Below are positions 26,491-39,112 of a stretch of DNA of 64,000 nucleotides, one piece after another. The notes under the pieces were generated by a model. It was not told where the DNA came from and ran no database searches. It was given only the letters and a program-made list of their open reading frames with translations. The first letter of the stretch is position 1; every line of letters begins with the position of its first letter. The position numbers and the translations under genes are program-made. This DNA comes from Coriaria nepalensis (taxonomy: Eukaryota > Streptophyta > Magnoliopsida > Cucurbitales > Coriariaceae): contig CP114483.1 in assembly GCA_027186245.1 (NCBI GenBank), forward strand, positions 10,250,220 to 10,314,219, read 5' to 3'.

Positions 26491-27590
26491 TCAGGCCAAA
26501 AAAATGCATAGTTTCCTTCAATAGATCATTTGCAGGTTATGAATGAAAGTCGTGTTTTAAATGAAAAAATAGAATTGGTTCGACGTGCTTTCAAATAATT
26601 TAATGATATGAAAATACTGAATGAAATGCTTTTTATGGCTAAAATAATGCATGGTCGTCTGCAATAGATTAATTGCAAGTTATGTTAGAAAATCATGTTT
26701 GAAGAGCGTAAATAGAATTCGTTCGAATTAATTTAGAATGATTTAATCACTACAAGAGACTCAATGACATGATTTTAAGGCTAAACAAATGCATTGTTGC
26801 CATCAATAGATCAACATGAAGTTATGCACGGACATCATGTTTAAAGTGCGAATTTCGTTCGAAGTGATTTAGAATGATTTAATGACTGAAAGAGACGCAA
26901 TTATACGAATTTCAGGCTAAAAAAATGCATAGTTTCCTTCAATAGATCATTTGCAGGTTATGAATGAAAGTCGTGTTTTAAATGCAAAAATAGAATAAGT
27001 TCGACGTGCTTTCAAATAATTTAATGATATGAAAATACTGAATGATATGCTTTTCAAGGCTAAAATAATATATGGTTGTCTGCATTAGATTAATTGCAAG
27101 TTATGTAAGAAAATAATGTTTGAAGGGCGTAAATAGAATTCGTTCGAATTAATTTAGAATGATTTAATCACTACAAGAGACTCAATGATATGATTTTAAG
27201 GCTAAACAAATGCATTTTGGCTTCAATAGATTAATGGCAAGTTATGCACAGACGTCATGTTTAAAGTGCGAATTTCGTTCGAAGTGATTTAGAATTATTT
27301 AATGACTGAAAGAGACGCCGTTATACGACTTTAAGGTTAAAAATATGCATAGTTGCCTTCAATGGATCATTTCCAGGTTATGCATGAAAGTCGTGTTTTA
27401 AATGCAAAAATAGAATTGGTTCGACGTGCTTTCAAATAATTTAATGATATGAAAAGACTAAATGATATGCTTTTTAAGGCTAAAATAATGCATGGTTGTC
27501 TGCAATAGATTAATTGCAAGTAATGTAAGAAAATCATGTTTGAAGGGCGTAAATAAAATTCGTTCGAATTAATTTAGAATGATTTAATCA
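26491..27590 (+). repeat. Block repeated at 29016-30115 (offset 2525 bp, 6 units)
   Basis: B anchors 27333 and 29858 both precede AAAAATATGCATAG and are 2525 bp apart. Downstream of 27590 the match continues but at 2946 bp, because one extra unit lies at about 30115-30536 in the second copy. Confidence 0.78.
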
Positions 27591-28970
27591 CTACAAGAGA
27601 CTCAATGACATGATTTTAAGGCTAAACAAATGCATTGTTGCCTTCAATAGATCAACAGCAAGTTATGCACGGACATCATGTTTAAAGTGCGAATATCGTT
27701 CGAAGTGATTTAGAATGATTTAATGACTGCAAGAGACGCAATTATACGACTTTAAGGCTAGAAAAAAGCATAGTTTCCTTCAATAGATCATTTGCAGGTT
27801 CTGAATGAAAGTCGTGTTTTAAATGCAAAAATAGAATTGGTTCGACGTGGTTTCAAATAATTTAATGATATGAAAATACTGAATCATATGCTTTTCAAGG
27901 CTAAAATAATGCACGGTTGTCTGCAATAGATTAACTGCAAGTTATGTAAGAAAATCGTGTTTGAAGGGCGTAAATAGAATTCGTTCGAATTAATTTAGAA
28001 TGATTTAATCACTACAAGAGACTCAATGACATGATTTTAAGGCAAAACAAATGCGTTGTTGCCTTCAATAGATCAACAGCAAGTTATGCACGAATGACAT
28101 GTTTAAAGTGCGAATTTTGTTCGAAGTGATTTAGAATGATTTAATGACTGAAAGAGACGCAATTATACGACTTTAAGGCTAAAAAAATGCATAGTTGCCT
28201 TCAATAGATCATTTGCAAGTTATGAATGAAAGTCGTGTTTTAAATGCAAAAATAGAATTGGTTCGACGTGCTTTCAAATAATTTAATGATATGAAAATAC
28301 TGAATAATTTTGTTTTTAAGGCTAAAATAATGCATTGTTATCTGCAATCGATTAATTGCAAGTTATGTTAGAAAATCATGTTTGAAGGGCGAAAATCGAA
28401 TTCGTTAAAATTAATTTAGAATGATTTAATCACTACAATAGACTCAAGGACATGATTTTAAGGCTAAACAAATGCATTGTTGGCTTCAATAGATAACCAG
28501 CAAGTTATGCACGGACATCATGTTTAAAGTGCGAATTTCGTTGGAAGTGATTTAGAATGATTTAATGACTGAAAGAGACGCAATTATACGACTTTCAGGC
28601 TAAAAAAATGCATAGTTTCCTTCAATAGAGCATTTGCAGGTTCTGAATGAAAGTCGTGTTTTAAATGCAAAAATAGAATAAGTTCAACGTGCTTTCAAAT
28701 AATTTAATGATATGAAAATACTGAATGATATACTTTTTCAGGCTAAAATAATGCATGGTTGTCTGCAATAGATTAATTGCAAGTAATGTAAGAAAATCAT
28801 GTTTGAAGGGCGTTAGTAAAATTCGTTCGAATTAATTTTGAATGATTTAATCACTACAAGAGACTCAATGACATGATTTTAAGGCTAAACAAATGCATTT
28901 TTGCCTTCAATACATCAACAGCAAGCTATGCACGGACGTCATGTTTAAAGTGCGAATTTCATTCGAAGTG
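27590..28970 (+). repeat. Block repeated at 30536-31916 (offset 2946 bp, 7 units)
   Basis: Both copies carry GCGAATATCG, CGTGGTTTC, GAATCATATGC, ATGCACGG, GATTAACTGC, AAATGCGTTGTTGCC, CACGAATGACATG, the unusual AATAATTTTG or AATAATTTGG B ending, TTATCTGCAATCG, and TTCGTTAAAATT. A related part copy of the first section starts near 24808, another 2946 bp upstream of 27754, so this section occurs at three evenly spaced places. Confidence 0.83.
28536..28552 (+). other. A-motif variant matching the 5' 12 bases of the CENP-B box
   Basis: Second copy of TTTCGTTGGAAGTGATT. It lies in a unit whose C sub-repeat (near 28400) reads TTCGTTAAAATT, the same linkage as at 17.9-18.0 kb. Confidence 0.45.
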
Positions 28971-30114
28971 ATTTAGAATGATTTAATGACTGAAAGAGAC
29001 GCAATTATACGACTTTCAGGCTAAAAAAATGCATAGTTTCCTTCAATAGATCATTTGCAGGTTATGAATGAAAGTCGTGTTTTAAATGCAAAAATAGAAT
29101 TGGTTCGACGTGCTTTCAAATAATTTAATGATATGAAAATACTGAATGAAATGCTTTTTAAGGCTAAAAGAATGCATGGTCGTCTACAATAGATTAATTG
29201 CAAGTTATGTTAGAAAATCATGTTTGAAGAGCGTAAATAGAATTCGTTCGAATTAATTTAGAATGATTTAATCACTACAAGAGACTCAATGACATGATTT
29301 TAAGGCTAAACAAATGCATTGTTGCCATCAATAGATCAACATCAAGTTATGCACGGACATCATGTTTCAAGTGCGAATTTCGTTCGAAGTAATTTAGAAT
29401 GATTTAATGACTGAAAGAGACGCAATTATACGACTTTCAGGCTAAAAAAATGCATAGTTTCCTTCAATAGATCATTTGCAGGTTATGAATGAAAGTCGTG
29501 TTTTAAATGCAAAAATAGAATAAGTTCGACGTGCTTTCAAATAATTTAATGATATGAAAACACTGAATGATATGCTTTTCAAGGCTAAAATAATATATGG
29601 TTGTCTGCAATAGATTAATTGCAAGTTATGTAAGAAAATCATGTTTGAAGGGCGTAAATAGAATTCGTTCGAATTAATTTAGAATGATTTAATCACTACA
29701 AGAGACTCAATCACATGATTTTAAGGCTAAACAAATGCATTTTGGCTTCAATAGATTAATAGCAAGTTATGCACAGACGTCATGTTTAAAGTGCGAATTT
29801 CGTTCGAAGTGATTTAGAATTATTTAATGACTGAAAGAGACGCAGTTATATGACTTTAAGGCTAAAAATATGCATAGTTGCCTTCGACGGATCATTTCCA
29901 GGTTATGCATGAAAGTCGTGTTTTAAATGCAAAAATAGAATTGGTTCGACTTGCTTTCAAATAATTTAATGATATGAAAAGACTAAATGATATGCTTTTT
30001 AAGGCTAAAATAATGCATGGTTGTCTGCAATAGATTAATTGCAAGTAATGTAAGAAAATCATGTTTGAAGGGCGTAAATAAAATTCGTTCGAATTAATTT
30101 AGAATGATTTAATT

Positions 30115-30536
30115 ACTTCAAGAGACTCAATGACATGATTTTAAGGTTAAACAAATGCATTTTTGCCATCAATAGATCAACAGAAAGTTAGGCACGGACA
30201 TCATGTTTAAAGTGCGAATTTCGTTCGGAGTGATTTAGAATTATTTAATGACCGAAAGAGACGCAGTTATACGACTTTAAGGCTAAAAAAATGCATAGTT
30301 GCCTTCAATAGATCATTTCCGGGTTATGTATGAAAGTCGTGTTTTAAATGCAAAAATAGAATAAGTTCGACGTGCTTTGAAATAATTTAATGATATGAAA
30401 ATATTGAATGATATGCTTTTCAAGGCTAAAATAATATATGGTTGTCTGCAATAGATTAATTGCAAGTAATGTAAGAAAATCATGTTTGAAGGGTGTAAAT
30501 AAAATTCGTTCGAATTAATTTAGAATGATTTAATCA
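30115..30536 (+). repeat. Extra single unit inside the 29.0-31.9 kb copy
   Basis: Comparison of the 26.5-29.0 and 29.0-31.9 kb blocks shows one unit present only in the second. It carries TTCGGAGTG, CCGGGTTATG and ATATTGAATG, a set otherwise seen near 4.55 and 10.87 kb. It may have been placed here by exchange with a unit of that type. Confidence 0.65.
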
Positions 30537-31481
30537 CTACAAGAGACTCAATGACATGATTTTAAGGCTAAACAAATGCATTGTTGCCTTCAATAGATCA
30601 ACAGCAAGTTATGCACGGACATCATGTTTAAAGTGCGAATATCGTTCGAAGTGATTTAGAATGATTTAATGACTGCAAGAGACGCAATTATACGACTTTA
30701 AGGCTAAAAAAAAGCATAGTTTCCTTCAATAGATCATTTGCAGGTTCTGAATGAAAGTCGTGTTTTAAATACAAAAATAGAATTGGTTCGACGTGGTTTC
30801 AAATAATTTAATGATATGAAAATACTGAATCATATGCTTTTCAAGGCTAAAATAATGCACGGTTGTCTGCAATAGATTAACTGCAAGTTATGTAAGAAAA
30901 TCATGTTTGAAGGGCGTAAATAGAATTCGTTCGAATTAATTTAGAATGATTTAATCACTACAAGAGACTCAATGACATGATTTTAAGGCAAAACAAATGC
31001 GTTGTTGCCTTCAATAGATCAACAGCAAGTTATGCACGAATGACATGTTTAAAGTGCGAATTTTGTTCGAAGTGATTTAGAATGATTTAATGACTGAAAG
31101 AGACGCAATTATACGACTTTAAGGTTAAAAAAATGGATAGTTGGCTTCAATAGATCATTTGCAAGTTATGAATGAAAGTCGTGTTTTAAATGCAAAAATA
31201 GAATTGGTTCGACGTGCTTTCAAATAATTTAATGATATGAAAATACTGAATAATTTGGTTTTTAAGGCTAAAATAATGCATTGTTATCTGCAATCGATTA
31301 ATTGCAAGTTATGTTAGAAAATCATGTTTGAAGGGCGAAAATAGAATTCGTTAAAATTAATTTAGAATGATTTAATCACTACAATAGACTCAAGGACATG
31401 ATTTTAAGGCTAAACAAATGCATTGTTGCCTTCAATAGATAACCAGCAAGTTATGCACATACATCATGTTTAAAGTGCGAA

Positions 31482-31498
31482 TTTCGTTGGAAGTGATT
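31482..31498 (+). other. A-motif variant matching the 5' 12 bases of the CENP-B box
   Basis: Third copy of TTTCGTTGGAAGTGATT, 2946 bp after the one at 28536 and part of the same block duplication (27.59-28.97 kb repeated at 30.54-31.92 kb). Confidence 0.45.
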
Positions 31499-33228
31499 TA
31501 GAATGATTTAATGACTGAAAGAGACGCAATTATACGACTTTCAGGCTAAAAAAATTCATAGTTTCCTTCAATAGAGCATTTGCAGGTTCTGAATGAAAGT
31601 CGTGTTTTAAATGCAAAAATAGAATAAGTTCAACGTGCTTTCAAATAATTTAATGATTGAAAATACTGAATGATATACTTTTTCGGGCTAAAATAATGCA
31701 TGGTTGTCTGCAATAGATTAATTGCAAGTAATGTAAGAAAATCATGTTTGAAGCGCGTTAATAAAATTCGTTCGAATTAATTTTCAATGATTTAATCACT
31801 ACAAGAGACTCAATGACATGATTTTAAGGCTAAACAAATGCATTTTTGCCTTCAATACATCAACAGCAAGCTATGCACGGACGTCATGTTTAAAGTGCGA
31901 ATTTCATTCGAAGCGATTTAGAATTATTTAATGACTGAAAGAGACGCAATTATACGACTTTAAGGCTAAAAAAATGCATAGTTGCCTTCAATGGATCATT
32001 TCCAGGTTATGCATGAAAGTCGTGTTTTAAACGCAAAAATAGAATTGGTTCGACGTGCTTTCAAATAATTTAATGATATGAAAAGACTAAATGATATGCT
32101 TTTTAAGGCTAAAATAATGCATGATTTTCTGCAATAGATTAATTGCAAGTTATGTTAGAAAATCATGTTTGAAGAGCGTAAATAGAATTCGTTCGAATTA
32201 ATTTAGAATGATTTAATCACTACAAGAGACTCAATGATATGATTTTAAGGCTAAACAAATGCATTGTTGCCAACAATAGATCAACAGCAAGTTATGCACG
32301 GACGTCATGTTTAAAGTGCGAATTTCATTCGAAGTGATTTAGAATGATTTAATGACTGAAAGAGACGCAATTATACGACTCTCAGGCTAAAAAAATGCAT
32401 AGTTTCCTTCAATAGATCATTTGCAGGTTATGAGTGAAAGTCGTGTTTTAAATGCAAAAATAAAATTGGTTCGACGTGCTTTCAAATAATTTAATGATAT
32501 GAAAATACTGAATGAAATGCTTTTTAAGGCTAAAATAATGCATGGTCGTCTGCAATAGATTAATTGCAAGTTATGTTAGAAAATCATGTTTGAAGAGCGT
32601 AAATAGAATTCGTTCGAATTAATTTAGAATGATTTAATCACTACAAGAGACTCAATGACATGATTTTAAGGCTAAACAAATGCATTGTTGCCATCAATAG
32701 ATCAACATCAAGTTATGCACGGACATCAAGTTTAAAGTGCGAATTTCGTTCGAAGTGATTTAGAATGATTTAATGACTGAAGGAGACGCAATTATACGAC
32801 TTTCAAGCTAAAAAAATGCATAGTTTCCTTCAATAGATCATTTGCAGGTTATGAATGAAAGTCGTGTTTTAAATGCAAAAATAGAATTGGTTCGACGTGC
32901 TTCCAAATAATTTAATGATATGAAAATACTGAATGAAATGCTTTTTAAGGCTAAAATAATGCATGGTCGTCTGCAATAGATTAATTGCAAGTTATGTTAG
33001 AAAATCATGTTTGAAGAGCGTAAATAGAATTCGTTCGAATTAATTTAGAATGATTTAATCACTACAGGAGACTCAATGACATGATTTTAAGGCTAAACAA
33101 ATGCATTGTTGCCATCAATAGATCAACATCAAGTTATGCACGGACATCATGTTTAAAGTGCGAATTTCGTTCGAAGTGATTTAGAATGATTTAATGACTG
33201 AAAGAGACGCAATTATACGACTTTCAGG

Positions 33229-34070
33229 CTAAAAAAATGCATAGTTTCTTTCAATTGATCATTTGCAGGTCATGAATGAAAGTCGTGTTTTAAATGCAAA
33301 AATAGAATTGGTTCGACGTGCTTTCAAATAACTTAATGATATGAAAATACTGAATGAAATGCTTTTTAAGGCTAAAATAATGCATGGTCGTCTGCAATAG
33401 ATTAATTGCAAGTTATGTTAGAAAATCATGTTTGAAGAGCGTAAATAGAATTCGTTCGAATTAATTTAGAATGATTTAATCACTACAAGAGACTCAATGA
33501 CATGATTTTAAGGCTAAACAAATGCATTGTTGCCATCAATAGATCAACATCAAGTTATGCACGGACATCATGTTTAAAGTGCGAATTTCGTTCGAAGTGA
33601 TTTAGAATGATTTAATGACTGAAAGAGACGCAATTATACGACTTTCAGGCTAAAAAAATGCATAGTTTCTTTCAATTGATCATTTGCAGGTCATGAATGA
33701 AAGTCGTGTTTTAAATGCAAAAATAGAATTGGTTCGACGTGCTTTCAAATAACTTAATGATATGAAAATACTGAATGAAATGCTTTTTAAGGCTAAAATA
33801 ATGCATGGTTGTCTGCAATAGATTAATTGCAAGTTATGTTAGAAAATCATGTTTGAAGCGCGTAAATAGAATTCGTTCGAATTAATTTTGAATGATTTAA
33901 TCACTACAAGAGACTCAATGACATGATTTTAAGGCTAAACAAATGCATTGTTGCCATCAATAGATCAACATCAAGTTATGCACGGACGTCATGTTTAAAG
34001 TGCGAATTTCATTCGAAGTGATTTAGAATGATTTAATGACTGAAAGAGACGCAATTATACGACTTTCAGG
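33229..34070 (+). repeat. Single-unit tandem duplication (TTTCAATTGATC type)
   Basis: Two consecutive units share TTTCTTTCAATTGATC, GGTCATGAATG and AATAACTTAATG, a combination not seen elsewhere in the window. The offset is 421 bp. Minor differences (GTCGTCTG or GTTGTCTG; AGAGCG or AGCGCG) are confined to the C sub-repeat. Confidence 0.82.
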
Positions 34071-35333
34071 CTAAAAAAATGCATAGTTTCCTTCAATAGA
34101 TCATTTGCAGGTTATGAATAAAAGTCGTGTTTTAAATGCAAAAATAGAATAAGTTCAACGTGCTTTCAAATAATTTAATGATATGAAAATACTGAATGAT
34201 ATGCTTTTCAAGGCTAAAATAATATATGGTTGTCTGCAATAGATTAATTGCAAGTTATGTAAGAAAATCATGTTTGAAGGGCGTAAATAGAATTCGTTCG
34301 AATTAATTTAGAATGAGTTAATCACTACAAGAGACTCAATGACATGATATTAGGGCTAAACAAATGCATTTTTGCCTTCAATAGATCAACAGCATGTTAT
34401 GCACAAACGTCATGTTTAAAGTGCGAATTTCGTTCGAAGTGATTTAGAATTATTTAATGACTGAAAGAGACGCAATTATACGACTTTAAGGCTAAAAAAA
34501 TGCATAGTTGCCTTCAATGGATCATTTCCAGGTTATGCATGAAAATCGTGTTTTAAACGCAAAAATAGAATTGGTTCGATGTGCTTTCAAATAATTTAAT
34601 GATATGAAAAGACTAAATGATATGCTTTTTAAGGCTAAAATAATGCACGATTTTCTGCAATAGATTAATTGCAAGTTATGTTAGAAAATCATGTTTGGAG
34701 AGCGTAAATAGAATTCGTTCGAATTAATTTAGAATGATTTAATCACTACAAGAGACTCAATGCCATGATTTTAAGGCCAAACAAATGCATTGTTGCCAAC
34801 AATAGATCAACAGCAAGTTATGCACGGACATCATGTTTAAAGTGCGAATTTCGTTCGAAGTGATTTAGAATGATTTAATGACTGAAAGAGACGCAACTAT
34901 ACGACTTTAAGGCTCAAAAAAATGCATAGTTTCCTTCAATAGAGCATTTGCAGGTTATGAATGAAAGTTGTGTTTTAAATGCAAAAATAGAAGAAGTTCG
35001 ACGTGCTTTCAAATAATTTAATGATATGAAAATACTGAATGATATGCTTTTCAAGGCTAAAATAATATATGGTTGTCTGCAATAGATTAATTGCAAGTTA
35101 TGTTAGAAAATCATGTTTGAAGAGCGTAAATAGAATTCGTTCGAATTAATTTAGAATGATTTAATCACTACGAGAGACTCAATGACATGATTTTAAGGCT
35201 AAACAAATGCATTGTTGCCATCAATAGATCAACATCAAGTTATGCACGGACATCATGTTTAAAGTGCGAATTTCGTTCGAAGTGATTTAGAATGATTTAA
35301 GGACTAAAAGAGACGCAATTATATGACTTTCAG

Positions 35334-38300
35334 GCTAAAAAAATGCATAGTTTCCTTCAATAGATCATTTGCAGGTTATGAATGAAAGTCGTGTTTTAAA
35401 TGCAAAAATAGAATTGGTTCGACGTGCTTTCAAATAATTTAATGATATGAAAATGCTGAATGAAATTCTTTTTAAGGCTAAAATAATGCATGGTCGTCTG
35501 CAATAGATTAATTGCAAGTTATGTTAGAAAATCATGTTTGAAGAGCGTAAATAGAATTCGTTCGAATTAATTTAGAATGATTTAATCACTACAAGAGACT
35601 CAATGACATGATTTTAAGGCTAAACAAATGCATTGTTTCCTTCAATAGATCAATAGCAAGTTATGCACGGACATCATGTTTAAAGTGCGAATTTCGTTCG
35701 AAGTGATTTAGAATGATTTAATGACTGAAAGAGACGCAATTATACGACTTTCAAGCTAAAAAAATGCATAGTTTCCTTCAATAGATCATTTGCAGGTTAT
35801 GAATGAAAGTCGTGTTTTAAATGCAAAAATAGAATCGGTTCGACGTGCTTCCAAATAATTTAATGATATGAAAATACTGAATGAAATGCTTTTTAAGGCT
35901 AAAATAATGCATGGTCGTCTGCAATAGATTAATTGCAAGTTATGTTAGAAAATCATGTTTGAGGAGCGTAAATAGAATTCGTTCGAATTAATTTAGAATG
36001 ATTTAATCACTACAAGAGACTCAATCACATGATTTTAAGGCTAAACAAATGCATTGTTGCCTTCAATAGATCAATAGCAAGTTATGCACGGACATCATGT
36101 TTAAAGTGCGAATTTCGTTCGAAGTGATTTAGAATGATTTAATGACTGAAAGAGACGCAATTATACGACTTTCAAGCTAAAAAAATGCATAGTTTCCTTC
36201 AATAGATCATTTGCAGGTTATGAATGAAAGTCGTGTTTTAAATGCAAAAATAGAATTGGTTCGACGTGCTTCCAAATAATTTAATGATATGAAAATACTG
36301 AATGAAATGCTTTTTAAGGCTAAAATAATGCATGGTCGTCTGCAATAGATTAATTGCAAGTTATGTTTGAAAATCATGTTTGAGGAGCGTAAATAGAATT
36401 CGTTCGAATTAATTTAGAATGATTTAATCACTACAAGAGACTCAATGACATGATTTTAAGGCTAAACAAATGCATTGTTGCCTTCAATAGATCAATAGCA
36501 AGTTATGCACGGACATCATGTTTAAAGTGCGAATTTCGTTCGAAGTGATTTAGAATGATTTAATGACTGAAAGAGACGCAATTATACGACTTTCAGGCTA
36601 AAAAAATGCATAGTTTCCTTCAATAGATCATTTGCAGGTTATGAATGAAAGTCGTGTTTTAAATGCAAAAATAGAATTGGTTCGACGTGCTTTCAAATAA
36701 TTTAATGATATGAAAATGCTGAATGAAATGCTTTTTAAGGCTAAAATAATGCATGGTCGTCTGCAATAGATTAATTGCAAGTTATGTTAGAAAATCATGT
36801 TTGAGGAGCGTAAATAGAATTCGTTCGAATTAATTTAGAATGATTTAATCACTACAAGAGACTCAATGACATGATTTTAAGGCTAAACAAATGCATTGTT
36901 GCCTTCAATAGATCAATAGCAAGTTATGCACGGACATCATGTTTAAAGTGCGAATTTCGTTCGAAGTGATTTAGAATGATTTAATGACTGAAAGAGACGC
37001 AATTATACGACTTTCAAGCTAAAAAAATGCGTAGTTTCTTTCAATAGATCATTTGCAGGTTATGAATGAAAGTCGTGTTTTAAATGCAAAAATAGAATTG
37101 GTTCGACGTGCTTCCAAATAATTTAATGATATGAAAATACTGAATGAAATGCTTTTTAAGGCTAAAATAATGCATGGTCGTCTGCAATAGATTAATTGCA
37201 AGTTATGTTAGAAAATCATGTTTGAAGAGCGTAAATAGAATTCGTTCGAATTAATTTAGAATGATTTAATCACTACAAGAGACTGAATGACATGATTTTA
37301 AGGCTAAACAAATGCATTGTTGCCTTCAATAGATCAATAGCAAGTTATGCACGGACATCATGTTTAAAGTGCGAATTTCGTTCGAAGTGATTTAGAATGA
37401 TTTAATGACTGAAAGAGACGCAATTATACGACTTTCAGGCTAAAAAAATGCATAGTTTCCTTCAATAGATCATTTGCAGGTTATGAATGAAAGTCGTGTT
37501 TTAAATGCAAAAATAGAATTGGTTCGACGTGCTTCCAAATAATTTAATGATATGAAAATACTGAATGAAATGCTTTTTAAGGCTAAAATAATGCATGGTC
37601 GTCTGCAATAGATTAATTGCAAGTTATGTTAGAAAATCATGTTTGAGGAGCGTAAATAGAATTCGTTCGAATTAATTTAGAATGATTTAATCACAACAAG
37701 AGACTCAATGACATGATTTTAAGGCTAAACAAATGCATTGTTGCCTTCAATAGATCAATAGCAAGTTATGCACGGACATCATGTTTAAAGTGCGAATTTC
37801 GTTCGAAGTGATTTAGAATGATTTAATGACTGAAAGAGACGCAATTATACGACTTTCAAGCTAAAAAAATGCGTAGTTTCTTTCAATAGATCATTTGCAG
37901 GTTATGAATGAAAGTCGTGTTTTAAATGCAAAAATAGAATTGGTTCGACGTGCTTCCAAATAATTTAATGATATGAAAATACTGAATGAAATGCTTTTTA
38001 AGGCTAAAATAATGCATGGTCGTCTGCAATAGATTAATTGCAAGTTATGTTAGAAAATCATGTTTGAAGAGCGTAAATAGAATTCGTTCGAATTAATTTA
38101 GAATGATTTAATCACTACAAGAGACTGAATGACATGATTTTAAGGCTAAACAAATGCATTGTTGCCTTCAATAGATCAATAGCAAGTTATGCACGGACAT
38201 CATGTTTAAAGTGCGAATTTCGTTCGAAGTGATTTAGAATGATTTAATGACTGAAAGAGACGCAATTATACGACTTTCAGGCTAAAAAAATGCATAGTTT

Positions 38301-38910
38301 CCTTCAATAGATCATTTGCAGGTTATGAATGAAAGTCGTGTTTTAAATGCAAAAATAGAATTGGTTCGACGTGCTTCCAAATAATTTAATGATATGAAAA
38401 TACTGAATGAAATGCTTTTTAAGGCTAAAATAATGCATGGTCGTCTGCAATAGATTAATTGCAAGTTATGTTAGAAAATCATGTTTGAAGAGCGTAAATA
38501 GAATTCGTTCGAATTAATTTAGAATGATTTAATCACTACAAGAGACTGAATGACATGATTTTAAGGCTAAACAAATGCATTGTTGCCTTCAATAGATCAA
38601 TAGCAAGTTATGCACGGACATCATGTTTAAAGTGCGAATTTCGTTCGAAGTGATTTAGAATGATTTAATGACTGAAAGAGACGCAATTATACGACTTTCA
38701 GGCTAAAAAAATGCATAGTTTCCTTCAATAGATCATTTGCAGGTTATGAATGAAAGTCGTGTTTTAAATGCAAAAATAGAATTGGTTCGACGTGCTTCCA
38801 AATAATTTAATGATATGAAAATACTGAATGAAATGCTTTTTAAGGCTAAAATAATGCATGGTCGTCTGCAATAGATTAATTGCAAGTTATGTTAGAAAAT
38901 CATGTTTGAG
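35334..38910 (+). repeat. Homogeneous zone with local two-unit (842 bp) order
   Basis: These units are very alike: GATCATTTGCAGG, GAATTGG, ATGAAATGC, GGTCGTCTG, GTTAGAAAATC and TCAATAGCAAG in nearly all. Alternating B openings CAAGCT and CAGGCT, and the ATGCGTAGTTTCTTTC pair at 37015 and 37857, show a two-unit repeat. Fewer distinct variants are present here than in the first 30 kb. Confidence 0.78.
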
Positions 38911-39082
38911 GAGCGTAAATAGAATTCGTTCGAATTAATTTAGAATGATTTAATCACAACAAGAGACTCAATGACATGATTTTAAGGCTAAACAAATGCA
39001 TTGTTGCCGACAATAGATCAACAGCAAGTTATGCACGGACATCATGTTTAAAGTGCGAATTTCGTTCGAAGTGATTTAGAAT

Positions 39083-39095
39083 GATCTGAAAGAGA
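39083..39095 (+). other. 7-bp deletion marker in sub-repeat A
   Basis: GAATGATCTGAAAGAG replaces GAATGATTTAATGACTGAAAGAG, a loss of 7 bp. The same deletion recurs near 44550, 46228 and 48748, each time just before a marker-type unit (39113, 44579, 46257, 48777). It is missing before the equally typical marker unit at 41639. It is an unambiguous tag for following copies of this cycle and accounts for 28 of the 33 bp by which the array falls short of 151 x 421. Confidence 0.88.
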
Positions 39096-39112
39096 CGCAA
39101 CTATACGACTTT

